A stretch of 33,781 nt of DNA from Candidatus Omnitrophota bacterium (GTDB lineage: Bacteria; Omnitrophota; Gorgyraeia; Gygaellales; Profunditerraquicolaceae), in NCBI GenBank assembly GCA_026416665.1, contig JAOAET010000015.1, positions 68,433 to 102,213 of the forward strand. Direction: 5' to 3'. The notes below the pieces were generated by a model, which searched no databases, was not told where the DNA came from, and saw only the letters and a program-made list of their open reading frames with translations. The translations under genes were made by a program, and so were the position numbers. Below, one piece after another: positions 17,236-25,801 of the stretch; position 1 is the stretch's first letter; each line of letters begins with the position of its first letter.

Positions 17236-18566
17236 TAATGCCAACTTTTAAGGAAAGAAGGTATTCCTGAAGCCTCTTTCGGTCCTACAATCACTTTCCA
17301 ACCAGATTGTTCCTCTAAATCACCACTCATAACTGCTACATAACCAGGGATTATAATGGTTTTATGTTTGACTAAATCTTTTACACCGAATTTAACCAAC
17401 GATTGACTTATCTTTTCGGGAGTAAATTTCTCTGCTGCCCAGGCAGTTAATACTGACATTCCCTCTGTATCTACACTAACCACATACGAAGGGACTTTAC
17501 TTGCTTCCACTTCTCCAACAACAGTATAATAAGTTAGAGAAAAATTAGTGGTTACCAATAAGGGTGAATCTTGGTTAACTGCTCCAATAGGATATACCTT
17601 TGGTTCTATCTGCAATGGTTTCTGCGGGTCAGAATAAATATTCTGACGCAAAGTCAAAAGTGCCAATGCCTGCCAAGGATAACTATCTTTTAAAAGCACT
17701 ATTGAACCATATTTTAAAATATAAGTAGCTGCTTCTAGGGTCTGTTGATATACATCATCTTGCTCTACAATTACCATAGTAGGATAACCTAAGCTCCGAA
17801 CAGATTTTTTTAAGGCTAACCTGCGTATTTGCGTCAACAACCATAGACGTTCCTTCGGTTTTGCCTGCCCTATATCAAGAACTATATCTTGCACACCTTG
17901 ATTTTGTAACATTGTGGTAACTTTACTTAACTGGTCTAAATCTTTACCGCAGACTGCTAAAATAGCTTGGTATTCTTTAATTATTGGAGCAAAGATAGCA
18001 GCATTTTTTTCATCTATTCCCCAAACAATAGGTCTTCTTCCTTTTAAATAACCAAGTGCTTCTTTGACCGCATCTATATCCGTTGAAAGAAGCACTAACG
18101 CAAACTTTGTCTTTTCACTGATAATTTTAACTGTCTTAACAAATTCTTGTCTGTCTTTGGTTTGTCGAATAGCGATAAGATTAGGTGTCAGTTGCTGCCC
18201 TATACGTTCAAAACGCAAGGCTTCAATTTGCATTATCCTTGAAGAAATCTGCTCATAAGATAAATTGTCTTCTAAGATAAAACCTACTGCAGTAGGATTC
18301 CTAAATTTTTCTTCATGACGGAAAAGAACCGTCTCATTACCAATTATAAAGCTTCCATCGGCGGTGGTTATTTCAACTGGTTTGATTGGAGGCAGTGACG
18401 CCTCTTCTAACTTTTGTTTTACCTGGGGGCTAATGTGTGGACATTTATCAACAGTAACTGCCTTTTTCGCAATCTGCATAGCAAAGGCAAGACAGGTTGG
18501 AAACCCACAATCTTTACAATTGGTCTTAGGCAATAGCTTATAAATGTCCAGTCCTGAAAGAGCCAT
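17235..18566 (-). CDS. acsC: Corrinoid iron-sulfur protein, large (gamma) subunit
   Basis: The large subunit of CFeSP carries a low-potential [4Fe-4S] cluster and the corrinoid that shuttles the methyl group. The N-terminal cluster motif is complete: Cys17, Cys20, Cys25 and Cys42 in NCKDCGFPTCLAFAMQIA...DKCPH. A TIM barrel follows. The C-terminal cobalamin-binding part includes YYTVVGEVEASKVPSYVVSVDTEGMSVLTAWAAEK and IIPGYVAVMSGDLEEQSG. At 443 residues it is full length. AAAGGAAC precedes the ATG. It leads the acs block, 21 bases after the PsbP-like gene, and shares a base with the RACo start. Confidence 0.95.
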   Translation of the reverse strand: MALSGLDIYKLLPKTNCKDCGFPTCLAFAMQIAKKAVTVDKCPHISPQVKQKLEEASLPPIKPVEITTADGSFIIGNETVLFRHEEKFRNPTAVGFILEDNLSYEQISSRIMQIEALRFERIGQQLTPNLIAIRQTKDRQEFVKTVKIISEKTKFALVLLSTDIDAVKEALGYLKGRRPIVWGIDEKNAAIFAPIIKEYQAILAVCGKDLDQLSKVTTMLQNQGVQDIVLDIGQAKPKERLWLLTQIRRLALKKSVRSLGYPTMVIVEQDDVYQQTLEAATYILKYGSIVLLKDSYPWQALALLTLRQNIYSDPQKPLQIEPKVYPIGAVNQDSPLLVTTNFSLTYYTVVGEVEASKVPSYVVSVDTEGMSVLTAWAAEKFTPEKISQSLVKFGVKDLVKHKTIIIPGYVAVMSGDLEEQSGWKVIVGPKEASGIPSFLKSWH

Positions 18567-18587
18567 TTTTTGTTCCTTTCTTTTACT

Positions 18588-19169
18588 TTAAGAGATAAAT
18601 TCAAAAGACTTAATCATCTTCTCAACCTCTGGTAAATATCGATTGAACTGCTCAACCAGTGCAGTGTAAGTAATCACATAGACTCTATTCTTAAAAATAA
18701 ATATCTCCTGTAGAAACTGAAACTCTGCTTTTTTCTCTTTACGTCTATATACAAGCCTACGTGAATCAACACGGGCGACTTTGGTTTTCTTTTCTTCAAT
18801 AATCTCTGTTGTAGGTGCACGGAGAAGTAGGGATTTTTTAGCACTCTCATAAAATTCATCTAAAGATAAAGTAGTTGTATCAAAAGTTTGACTGATTATA
18901 TTTACATTTGGAGAAAAGTAAAATTTCTTATCTTCTTCCGGTGCACTAAAACTTACCGCCATAGCCAAAGGTTTAATTACAAAAGAAGCAGGATAACTTA
19001 TACGATACTGTAACTGCGGATGAGTATAAGTAAGTGTATCTTTTTGACTTACATTTGAAGAGGAAGATTTTAAGCCTTTCTCTTTTAATGGTTCCTTTGC
19101 CTTAATGGCAGAAGTTGTTAAGCAGAGAATAAAAAAAACTAGTGTGGTTTTTCTGATTAAATGCCTCAT
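18588..19169 (-). CDS. Exported PsbP/DcrB-like protein, function unknown
   Basis: A 193-residue protein with an N-terminal signal sequence (residues about 1-24, ending SAIKAKEP with a plausible AxA-type cleavage). Then comes a Ser/Lys-rich linker and a compact domain beginning LQYRISYPASFVIKP, with alternating hydrophobic strands (VNIISQTF, RRLVYRRKEKKAEFQFLQEIFIFKNRVYVITYTALVEQFN). This pattern resembles PsbP/DUF1795 (DcrB) domains, but I hold that loosely. No lipobox cysteine. GGAGGCAC precedes the ATG. It links trpF (24 bases away) to acsC (21 bases away) and is co-directional with both. Confidence 0.7.
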   Translation of the reverse strand: MRHLIRKTTLVFFILCLTTSAIKAKEPLKEKGLKSSSSNVSQKDTLTYTHPQLQYRISYPASFVIKPLAMAVSFSAPEEDKKFYFSPNVNIISQTFDTTTLSLDEFYESAKKSLLLRAPTTEIIEEKKTKVARVDSRRLVYRRKEKKAEFQFLQEIFIFKNRVYVITYTALVEQFNRYLPEVEKMIKSFEFIS

Positions 19170-19193
19170 TGTGCCTCCTTTAGTCTTTTTAAG

Positions 19194-19829
19194 TTAACAG
19201 ATAAACTTTTTAATCTGCCTAATAACTTTAAGAAATGCTTTTACTTTACGGTGGTCTTTTTTGCCAGGAAAAAGCTCAAGACCACTTGAGGCATCTACCC
19301 ACTGAGGTTTTACGATGCTAATTGCCTTTACGACGTTATTAGCAGTTAACCCTCCTGCTAAAAAAATAGTCTTTTTACTACCGGCAAGACAGTCAGCCAG
19401 TTTCTGCCAATCAATGGTCTTACCTGTTCCGCCATAGTTACAAGAAGAAAAACTATCAAATAACCAAGCCTTTACTGGATAGGCCTGAAGTTCTTTAAAA
19501 TTTACTTGCCCGCTTACCCGAAAAGCTTTAATTAAATTAAAGTTACTTAATCTGCGACAAAAATCAACTGATTCATTTCCATGAAGTTGAATCATTGTCA
19601 GTTTTACTGTCTTTGCTACTTTTTCAATGAACGATTTACGACTATTGACAAAAACGCCCACTACTGCGATTTTTTTGTCTAATGCTTTAACAATCTCTGC
19701 TGCCTTCTGGGGACTAATATACCGAGGGCTCTTTTTATAAAAGACAAATCCTAAAGCATCACAACCTGCTTTTACTGCTACTTGGGCGTCTTCAAGATTA
19801 GTAATACCGCAGATTTTAACTTTTACCAC
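19194..19829 (-). CDS. trpF: Phosphoribosylanthranilate isomerase
   Basis: TrpF isomerises phosphoribosylanthranilate, the third step of tryptophan synthesis. The 211-residue TIM barrel shows VKICGITNLEDAQ at the N-terminus with the catalytic Cys7, LGFVFYKKSPRYISP, QLHGNES, the region with WLFDSFSSCNYGGTGKTIDW, and AGGLTANNV. The final WVDASSGLELFPGKKD block is typical (the usual residue is VE at this point). The start is a GTG 5 bases after the trpC stop. Confidence 0.96.
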   Translation of the reverse strand: MVKVKICGITNLEDAQVAVKAGCDALGFVFYKKSPRYISPQKAAEIVKALDKKIAVVGVFVNSRKSFIEKVAKTVKLTMIQLHGNESVDFCRRLSNFNLIKAFRVSGQVNFKELQAYPVKAWLFDSFSSCNYGGTGKTIDWQKLADCLAGSKKTIFLAGGLTANNVVKAISIVKPQWVDASSGLELFPGKKDHRKVKAFLKVIRQIKKFIC

Positions 19830-19834
19830 TGTAT

Positions 19835-20695
19835 TTAGTGACCCATTAAATCATAAATAGCAGACTTTACATCAGGGCTTTTAAGTATAGCTGTCCCGAC
19901 TAAAACGGCATTGACACCTAAAATCTTAAGAAACAAGATATCCTGATAACAGTTAATACCACTTTCTACCACAACTATCCTTTCCTTAGGCACAAGAGGG
20001 AACAACTTCTCAGTAGTCTTCAAATCTACCTGCAAAGTAGCAAGGTCACGATTATTTATACCAATAGCAAAATCAATATTTTTTTTAAGGTGTTTATCCG
20101 TCTTATTTGTTTTCTGAACTGACTCAATTTGACTGGTAGCGGTTATTTTAAGTGATAATACCTTTTTTAACTGTTTTTCTTGATGCGACTCTACCAAACA
20201 GTCCATACCTAAGGAATGGGTTAAACTTATCAACTCCACAAGTTGTTGCCTAGATAACAACTCTGCAATGAGCAATATAGCATCGGCGCCAAAGACTTTT
20301 GATTCAAAAACCTGGTAAGGTTCAATAATAAAGTCTTTTCTTAACACTGGTAAAGACACTGCCTCTTTTACCTGTTTGAGGTCTGTTAAACTGCCGTGAA
20401 AATATTCTTCTTCAGTAAGCACGGATATTGCTGCTACTTCTGCCTCCTCATATTGTTTGGCGATATTAACCACATCTAAATCCAAACGTAAATTCGGATG
20501 AGATGGTGAAGAACGCTTAAGCTCTGCGATTAAAGAAATTGTTTTTGGCTTATTAATAGCTGTCAGAAACGCCCTTGCTGGTGGTAAATCCTTTATACGC
20601 GCCTTAAGCTCTGTCTCAGGCAAAACAAGTTTTTGTTGTTCTAGACGTTGTTTTTTCTTAGCTAAAATTTCTTTAAGAAAATTAGATTCTTTCAT
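19835..20695 (-). CDS. trpC: Indole-3-glycerol-phosphate synthase, with an internal insertion
   Basis: TrpC closes the indole ring. Motifs include IAELKRSSPSHP, ISVLTEEEYFHGS, VLRKDFIIEPYQV, DAILLIAELL, GINNRDL and VVESGI. The protein is 286 residues, longer than the usual 255-270. The extra part is a hydrophilic stretch of about 20 residues (around 184-203, TSQIESVQKTNKTDKHL) between the strand after LVESHQEKQL and the IGINNRDL block. It overlaps the end of trpD by 14 bases, so the two are translationally coupled. Confidence 0.95.
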   Translation of the reverse strand: MKESNFLKEILAKKKQRLEQQKLVLPETELKARIKDLPPARAFLTAINKPKTISLIAELKRSSPSHPNLRLDLDVVNIAKQYEEAEVAAISVLTEEEYFHGSLTDLKQVKEAVSLPVLRKDFIIEPYQVFESKVFGADAILLIAELLSRQQLVELISLTHSLGMDCLVESHQEKQLKKVLSLKITATSQIESVQKTNKTDKHLKKNIDFAIGINNRDLATLQVDLKTTEKLFPLVPKERIVVVESGINCYQDILFLKILGVNAVLVGTAILKSPDVKSAIYDLMGH

Positions 20696-21698
20696 GGCTT
20701 AATTGTTTAAGTAACGCCAATTTTTTCAATGCTCTACCACTGTCTATTGAATCTATAGCAAGGGCAATAGCATCACGTATACTTTGTGCCTTACCTGCAA
20801 CATAAAGCGCTGCTGCTGCATTAAATACAGTCATATCACGATAAACACCGCTTTTCCCATTTAAAACCTCAAGCATTATCTGCACATTATCGTTAATGTC
20901 TCCTCCCTCTAAATCTTCTAGGTTTACTCTGCGGAACCCAAATTCTTCAGGGGTTATCTGATATACAGATAGCTCTCCATTTATAAACTCAGCTACCTCG
21001 GTAGTATCAGTCAGAGTAATTTCATCTAGACCGTCTTTCCCATGGACAACCATAACGCGTTTTATACCAAGATTTCCTGCTACCTGTGCAAGAATAGGCA
21101 CGTAGTGAGCGTCAAATACACCTATTACCTGATGGGTAGTGTTTGCAGGGTTACACAGCGGTCCAAGGATATTAAAAATCGTGCGCCTACCAATCTGCTT
21201 ACGTGCAGGCATGGCATATTTGACCGCAGGATGAAATAATGGTGCAAATAAAAAGGCAATCCCTATCTGTTGTAGACAATGTTCAATATTTTCTTTAGGT
21301 GCAGAGATATTTACTCCCACTGCCTCTAATATATCTGCACTACCACAAGAGGAAGAAACAGACCTATTGCCATGCTTAGCTACAGTAATATCGCAACCTG
21401 CTATTACAAAAGCAGAAATAGTTGAGACATTAAATGTCCCTTTACAGTCACCGCCAGTTCCGCAGGTATCTAAAATAATTTCTTTATCAACCTTAACCTT
21501 TATCGCATGTGCACGCATTACTTTTGCTGCCGCGGTAATTTCTTCAACAGTCTCGGTTTTCTCACTTAAACGTTCTAGGAAAGCAACAATATACTCTGTC
21601 TGAGCCTGACCGCTCATAATCTCTTCCATAACCATTTGCATCTCTTCAGTGGAGAGATTTTCACGACGTGCAAGTTTTTCTGTGGCTTCAATAATCAT
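20682..21698 (-). CDS. trpD: Anthranilate phosphoribosyltransferase
   Basis: TrpD joins anthranilate to PRPP. The 338-residue sequence has the family signatures DTCGTGGDCKGTFNVST (near residues 80-96), KHGNRSVSSSCGSAD with the anthranilate-binding region, HPAVKYAMPARKQIGRRTIFN, LGPLCNPA, and VVHGKDGLDEIT. The ATG overlaps the trpG stop (ATGA), and its 3' end overlaps trpC, which makes trpG-D-C a tightly coupled group. Length and motifs are complete. Confidence 0.97.
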   Translation of the reverse strand: MIIEATEKLARRENLSTEEMQMVMEEIMSGQAQTEYIVAFLERLSEKTETVEEITAAAKVMRAHAIKVKVDKEIILDTCGTGGDCKGTFNVSTISAFVIAGCDITVAKHGNRSVSSSCGSADILEAVGVNISAPKENIEHCLQQIGIAFLFAPLFHPAVKYAMPARKQIGRRTIFNILGPLCNPANTTHQVIGVFDAHYVPILAQVAGNLGIKRVMVVHGKDGLDEITLTDTTEVAEFINGELSVYQITPEEFGFRRVNLEDLEGGDINDNVQIMLEVLNGKSGVYRDMTVFNAAAALYVAGKAQSIRDAIALAIDSIDSGRALKKLALLKQLSHERI

Positions 21699-22258
21699 AG
21701 TGCTAAGAAATTTGCTAATAACTTTTTTCCGTGTTCAGTCATAATAGATTCAGGATGAAACTGAACTCCCCAAATAGCAAAATCTTTATGTCTGAGTCCC
21801 ATAATCTGGCCGTCTTTAGTCCAAGCAGTTACCTGTAAACTTTTAGGCAAGTCTTTTGAAGACACCGCCAAAGAGTGGTAGCGTGTAGCTAAAAATGGAC
21901 TGGGTATTCCCTTAAATATCCCTTCTTTGCAGTGATAAATTTTAGATACCTTTCCGTGCATCAAACAACTAGCACGCACAATACGACCACCAAATACCGC
22001 TCCAATACACTGATGGCCTAAACAAACTCCTAAAATAGGAATTTTCCCGGCAAAGCTACGAATCAAATCGCAAGAAATACCTGCATCTTCTGGTCCGCCT
22101 GGTCCCGGAGAAATGACAATCTGACTGGGTTTAATTTTACTAATTTTTTCTAAAGTAACTTTGTCGTTGCGAAAGACCTTAATTTTTGCTTTTAACTCAG
22201 CAAGGTATTGCACAAGGTTGTAGGTAAAGGAGTCATAATTATCTATTAATACAATCAT
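21695..22258 (-). CDS. trpG: Anthranilate/aminodeoxychorismate synthase glutamine amidotransferase
   Basis: A class I glutamine amidotransferase of 187 residues. The triad is Cys79 in GVCLGHQ, His168 and Glu170 in FHPES, preceded by SPGPGGPEDAG. It supplies ammonia to the synthase subunit TrpE, or to PabB when used for folate. No trpE or pabB lies next to it: the upstream neighbour is murA, 35 bases away. It may serve both partners, as in Bacillus; this is inference. It opens the trpG-D-C-F half and has no clear Shine-Dalgarno. Confidence 0.95.
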   Translation of the reverse strand: MIVLIDNYDSFTYNLVQYLAELKAKIKVFRNDKVTLEKISKIKPSQIVISPGPGGPEDAGISCDLIRSFAGKIPILGVCLGHQCIGAVFGGRIVRASCLMHGKVSKIYHCKEGIFKGIPSPFLATRYHSLAVSSKDLPKSLQVTAWTKDGQIMGLRHKDFAIWGVQFHPESIMTEHGKKLLANFLAL

Positions 22259-22293
22259 ATCTAAAATAATTGATTAATTTTTATTTTTTGTAT

Positions 22294-23556
22294 TTATTCT
22301 TTTTCCCGCCAGATCTTCGCACCCAAACCAGAAAGTTTATCTTCCATATTCTCATAACCACGTTCAAGATGATAAATTCTTGAAACAGTTGTTCTTCCTT
22401 TTGCTACCAGCCCTGCTAATACTAACGCTGCAGAGGCACGTAGGTCACTAGCCATTACTGGTGCGCCAGACAGTTGTTTTACACCTTCCACAATGGCATG
22501 AGGGCCTTCACGCTGAATATGTGCACCCATACGATTCAACTCTGCTACATGCATAAAACGGTCAGGATAAATCTTCTCAGTAATTACACTAATACCCGAA
22601 GTCACTGCCATCAGTGCCATAATCTGTGCCTGCATATCCGTAGGAAAGCCCGGATAAGGAAGAGTAGTAACATTAATTGGACGGATATGCGAATTAGCTT
22701 TCACCCTTAAACTCTGGCTACCTACTTGGATTTTCGCACCTGACTCTTTTAATTTATCTAAAACTGACATCATATGACGTGGATTAGCATTTTTAATTAA
22801 TATATCTCCTTTAGTAATAAGTGCTGCAATTGTAAATGTGCCTGCCTCAATACGGTCAGGGATAATTGTATGTTCAAACCCTTTTAGGCGTTTTACTCCT
22901 TCAATTTCAATAATAGGAGTACCGTGTCCGCGAATACGTGCCCCCATTTTAATAAGGCATTCTGCTAAATCCACCACCTCTGGTTCACAAGCAGCTGCCT
23001 CAATAATAGTAGTGCCTTTTGCAAGACAAGCAGCCATCATTACATTATCAGTAGCAAGCACTGAAGAACCATATTCTCCGCCAAGGTAGATATGTGCTCC
23101 TTTTAAGTTCTTTGTCTTTGCTACACAGTATCCCTCTTCAATCTCAATATCTGCACCCAGTGCACGCAACCCTTTAAGATGTAAGTCTACTGGTCGCACT
23201 CCAATAACACACCCACCAGGTAAAGAAACGCGTGCTTTTTTATACTTAGCTATCAGAGGCCCTAAAACACAAAACGATGCTCGCATTGTAGAGACCAACT
23301 TATAATCTGCAAAACAGTTGCAATCTGATTGACTGGTGACTTTAATCACCCCTTGATTAAACTCTACTGCTTTTCCTAATGAACGAAGCAATTTTATCAT
23401 CGTGTTGGTATCCCGCAACACTGGACAATGCCTAATTATACACGGCTCATCAGTTAAAACAGTAGCAGCCAAAATTGGCAACAAGGCGTTTTTTGCACCT
23501 GAAATAGTTACTTCTCCTTTAAGCTTATATCCCCCTTCAATGACTAATTTATCCAT
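22294..23556 (-). CDS. murA: UDP-N-acetylglucosamine 1-carboxyvinyltransferase
   Basis: MurA adds enolpyruvate to UDP-GlcNAc, the first committed step of peptidoglycan synthesis. The 420-residue protein starts with LVIEGGYKLKGEVTISGAKNAL. It keeps the catalytic, fosfomycin-reactive cysteine (Cys116) in LPGGCVIGVRPVDLH. TIIPDRIEAGTF and PYPGFPTDMQAQ are also present. This implies a cell with peptidoglycan and likely fosfomycin sensitivity at the target. It lies 45 bases after prmC and 35 before trpG, co-directional with both. Confidence 0.97.
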   Translation of the reverse strand: MDKLVIEGGYKLKGEVTISGAKNALLPILAATVLTDEPCIIRHCPVLRDTNTMIKLLRSLGKAVEFNQGVIKVTSQSDCNCFADYKLVSTMRASFCVLGPLIAKYKKARVSLPGGCVIGVRPVDLHLKGLRALGADIEIEEGYCVAKTKNLKGAHIYLGGEYGSSVLATDNVMMAACLAKGTTIIEAAACEPEVVDLAECLIKMGARIRGHGTPIIEIEGVKRLKGFEHTIIPDRIEAGTFTIAALITKGDILIKNANPRHMMSVLDKLKESGAKIQVGSQSLRVKANSHIRPINVTTLPYPGFPTDMQAQIMALMAVTSGISVITEKIYPDRFMHVAELNRMGAHIQREGPHAIVEGVKQLSGAPVMASDLRASAALVLAGLVAKGRTTVSRIYHLERGYENMEDKLSGLGAKIWREKE

Positions 23557-23601
23557 ATCTTTTGTCAGTTAATTTGTTTTAAAAGTTATATTTAATTTAT
23601 T

Positions 23602-24378
23602 TTAATTCTTCCGCGCAACCACTACACGGTCAATACCATTATAATCCTTTATTACCTGTTCTACCTTAAATTTTTTTCTTGCAGTAAATAATGCCAAAAC
23701 ATCTTCTTTCTGGTCAAAACCTATTTCTACTGCTAATATACCTTTTTCTTTCAGATACTCATCTGCTTGTTGGATAATCTTACGAAAATAAAATAGTCCA
23801 TCCTCTCCACCATCTAATGCCAAAGTAGGTTCATATTGAATCTCTTCTGCAAGCTCAGGAATAGTCTTAGACTTTATATAAGGCGGATTACTTACAATTA
23901 AATCAAATCTTCCTTCATCTGGAAATAAATCACAGCAAACAAAATTAATCTTTGATAAAACAGCGTAATTTTCTGCGTTACATCTTGCCACATTTAAAGC
24001 CTGGGGAGAAATATCCGTAGCTACTATCTTAACATTTTTTGCTAATAAAGCTAAAGAGATTGCAATACACCCTGAGCCTGTTCCTATATCTAGGATATCT
24101 TTTTTTTCTGAAGTATTTTTGATATATTTCAACACTGTCTCTACTAACACCTCTGTGTCTTGTCGTGGAATCAACACTCTGCTGTCTACAAAAAAATCAA
24201 AACCCATAAAATCTTGCTTGCCTAAAATATAAGCAAGCGGTTCTTTTCTTATCCTTCTTTTTAACACCGTAGCAACAAGCAACCCCTTTTGTTTATCCAA
24301 AATCTGATTCCTATTTAGGTATAAACTACTACGGCTACAACCCAAATAATAACTTAATACCAACTCTGCCTCATTCAT
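23602..24378 (-). CDS. prmC: Peptide chain release factor N5-glutamine methyltransferase
   Basis: PrmC methylates the glutamine of the GGQ motif in release factors. The 258-residue sequence has an N-terminal helical domain, then [19 protein letters not shown], the SAM-binding [15 protein letters not shown] and the catalytic NPPY in SNPPYIKS. I choose the ATG at 24376-24378, which overlaps the prfA stop by 8 bases, where the family N-terminus begins ([13 protein letters not shown]). A longer reading upstream to 24450 adds 24 basic residues inside prfA and is unlikely. Adjacent to its substrate gene prfA, as in many bacteria. Confidence 0.94.
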   Translation of the reverse strand: MNEAELVLSYYLGCSRSSLYLNRNQILDKQKGLLVATVLKRRIRKEPLAYILGKQDFMGFDFFVDSRVLIPRQDTEVLVETVLKYIKNTSEKKDILDIGTGSGCIAISLALLAKNVKIVATDISPQALNVARCNAENYAVLSKINFVCCDLFPDEGRFDLIVSNPPYIKSKTIPELAEEIQYEPTLALDGGEDGLFYFRKIIQQADEYLKEKGILAVEIGFDQKEDVLALFTARKKFKVEQVIKDYNGIDRVVVARKN

Positions 24379-25444
24379 CTTGTTGTAGAGCCTTTTCCTT
24401 TTCCTCTTGTGCCTTAAGAAGCGCTTCCGTAAATTCATCAAGGTCACCATCCATAATCGCCTCTAAAGCATAAGAAGTAAAGTTAATCCGATGGTCAGTA
24501 ACCCTGCGGTCCGGGAAATTATAAGTGCGTATTTTTTCACTACGGTCACCTGTGCCAATTTGGGCTCGTCGTTCTTGGCTGATTTTCTGTGCTTCTTGTT
24601 GTTTCTTTGCATCCAGAAGACGGGCACGAAGCACACGCATTGCCTTTGCCTTATTTTTCGTCTGTGAACGTTCGTCTTGGCAGGTAACTACCATACCTGT
24701 GGGAATATGCGTAATACGCACTGCTGAATCTGTCTTTTGCATATGCTGGCCACCAGCACTTGAGGCACGGTAGGTCTCGATTTTAAGGTCATTCGGATTA
24801 ATTACTAACTCCACTTCTTCTGGCTCAACCATTACTGCTACTGTTGCAGTAGAGGTATGAATCCTTCCTTGTGCCTCTGTTTCAGGCACGCGTTGCACTC
24901 TGTGCACACCACTTTCAAATTTTAAACGCCGGTAGGCTTCTTTACCACGAATAGAAAAGATTACTTCTTTAAACCCCCCTTCATCTGTAGGATGGGAATC
25001 AAGTAGCTCCACTTCCCATCCTTTACTCTGCGCATATTTGGTATACATACGGTATAAATCTGCTGCAAACAAAGCTGCTTCTGCACCACCTGTTCCTTGA
25101 CGAATCTCCATAATTACATCTTTATCTGCGTCTTTGTCTTCTGCCCTAAGAGAATTTTTCAACTGCTGTTCCATCTCTATCTTGCGTTGAGATAACTTAG
25201 ATAATTCTTGCTTAGCCATCTCAAGGAACTCGCGGTCATGTTTTTCTTTTAATAACAGCTCAATATCTACTAATTCCTGATTTAACTTTTTATATTCGCG
25301 AAATAAATTTACCTTATCCTTAATCTGTGCTAATTCCTTAGCCAGCCTATTAAACCGCTCAGTATCAGCTAACACCTCAGGAACTGCCAAAAGCTGTTCT
25401 ATCTCTTCATAACGTTTCTCTAAACTCTGTAATTTATCAAACAT
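24371..25444 (-). CDS. prfA: Peptide chain release factor 1
   Basis: RF1 ends translation at UAA and UAG. Of 357 residues, about 1-100 form the coiled N-terminal domain. The anticodon-like tripeptide Pro-Glu-Thr is at 187-189 ([14 protein letters not shown]), which marks RF1 rather than RF2. The catalytic Gly-Gly-Gln is at 231-233 in [16 protein letters not shown]. No Shine-Dalgarno is evident before the ATG. It lies 81 bases after rpmE, with a possible promoter in that gap, and overlaps prmC at its 3' end. Confidence 0.97.
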   Translation of the reverse strand: MFDKLQSLEKRYEEIEQLLAVPEVLADTERFNRLAKELAQIKDKVNLFREYKKLNQELVDIELLLKEKHDREFLEMAKQELSKLSQRKIEMEQQLKNSLRAEDKDADKDVIMEIRQGTGGAEAALFAADLYRMYTKYAQSKGWEVELLDSHPTDEGGFKEVIFSIRGKEAYRRLKFESGVHRVQRVPETEAQGRIHTSTATVAVMVEPEEVELVINPNDLKIETYRASSAGGQHMQKTDSAVRITHIPTGMVVTCQDERSQTKNKAKAMRVLRARLLDAKKQQEAQKISQERRAQIGTGDRSEKIRTYNFPDRRVTDHRINFTSYALEAIMDGDLDEFTEALLKAQEEKEKALQQDE

Positions 25445-25504
25445 AAATTAACTGTCTGGATAATCTTAAACTAATAAAAATAAAACTTTTTACTTTGTCT
25501 TTTT

Positions 25505-25513
25505 ATTATAGCA
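25505..25513 (-). promoter_or_regulatory. Candidate extended -10 promoter for prfA
   Basis: TGCTATAAT on the minus strand is a perfect extended -10 element in the 81-base rpmE-prfA gap. The -35 position has no good hexamer. If active it would start a transcript about 55 bases upstream of prfA and could feed prmC, murA and the trp/acs genes. Confidence 0.4.
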
Positions 25514-25525
25514 GACCAAGGCTGT

Positions 25526-25732
25526 CTAAGAAGTTTTCTTCCCGTATTTCTTTATAAATTTATCAACCCTCCCCGCAGAATCAACAAACTTGGCTTTACC
25601 AGTAAAATAAGGATGGCATTTGGAACAGATATCTACACGGATATTGGGCTTAGTTGAACGAGTATGGATTGTCTCACCACAAGCACAGACGATGGTGCAT
25701 TCTTGATATTTAGGATGAATATTGTTCTTCAT
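25526..25732 (-). CDS. rpmE: Large ribosomal subunit protein L31 (bL31), zinc form
   Basis: Ribosomal protein L31, 68 residues. It begins [19 protein letters not shown] and continues with [18 protein letters not shown] and [13 protein letters not shown]. The CxC and CSKC cysteines show the zinc-binding (C+) paralogue rather than the zinc-free one made under zinc starvation. A strong AAGGAAGGAG precedes the ATG. It lies between rho and prfA, an order seen in several phyla. Confidence 0.97.
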   Translation of the reverse strand: MKNNIHPKYQECTIVCACGETIHTRSTKPNIRVDICSKCHPYFTGKAKFVDSAGRVDKFIKKYGKKTS

Positions 25733-25801
25733 TTTCTCCTTCCTTTCTCTTTTATGCAGACCATAATAATATTATCTGCTGATTAAAAGGTTAAAAAGTT
25801 T

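Noticed and set aside
22259-22293. trp attenuator or T-box before trpG
   Set aside because: The murA-trpG gap is only 35 bases, too short for either, and shows no tandem Trp codons or hairpins.
24379-24450. Longer N-terminus for prmC
   Set aside because: The added 24 residues are very basic, lie wholly within prfA, and precede the point where the PrmC family begins.
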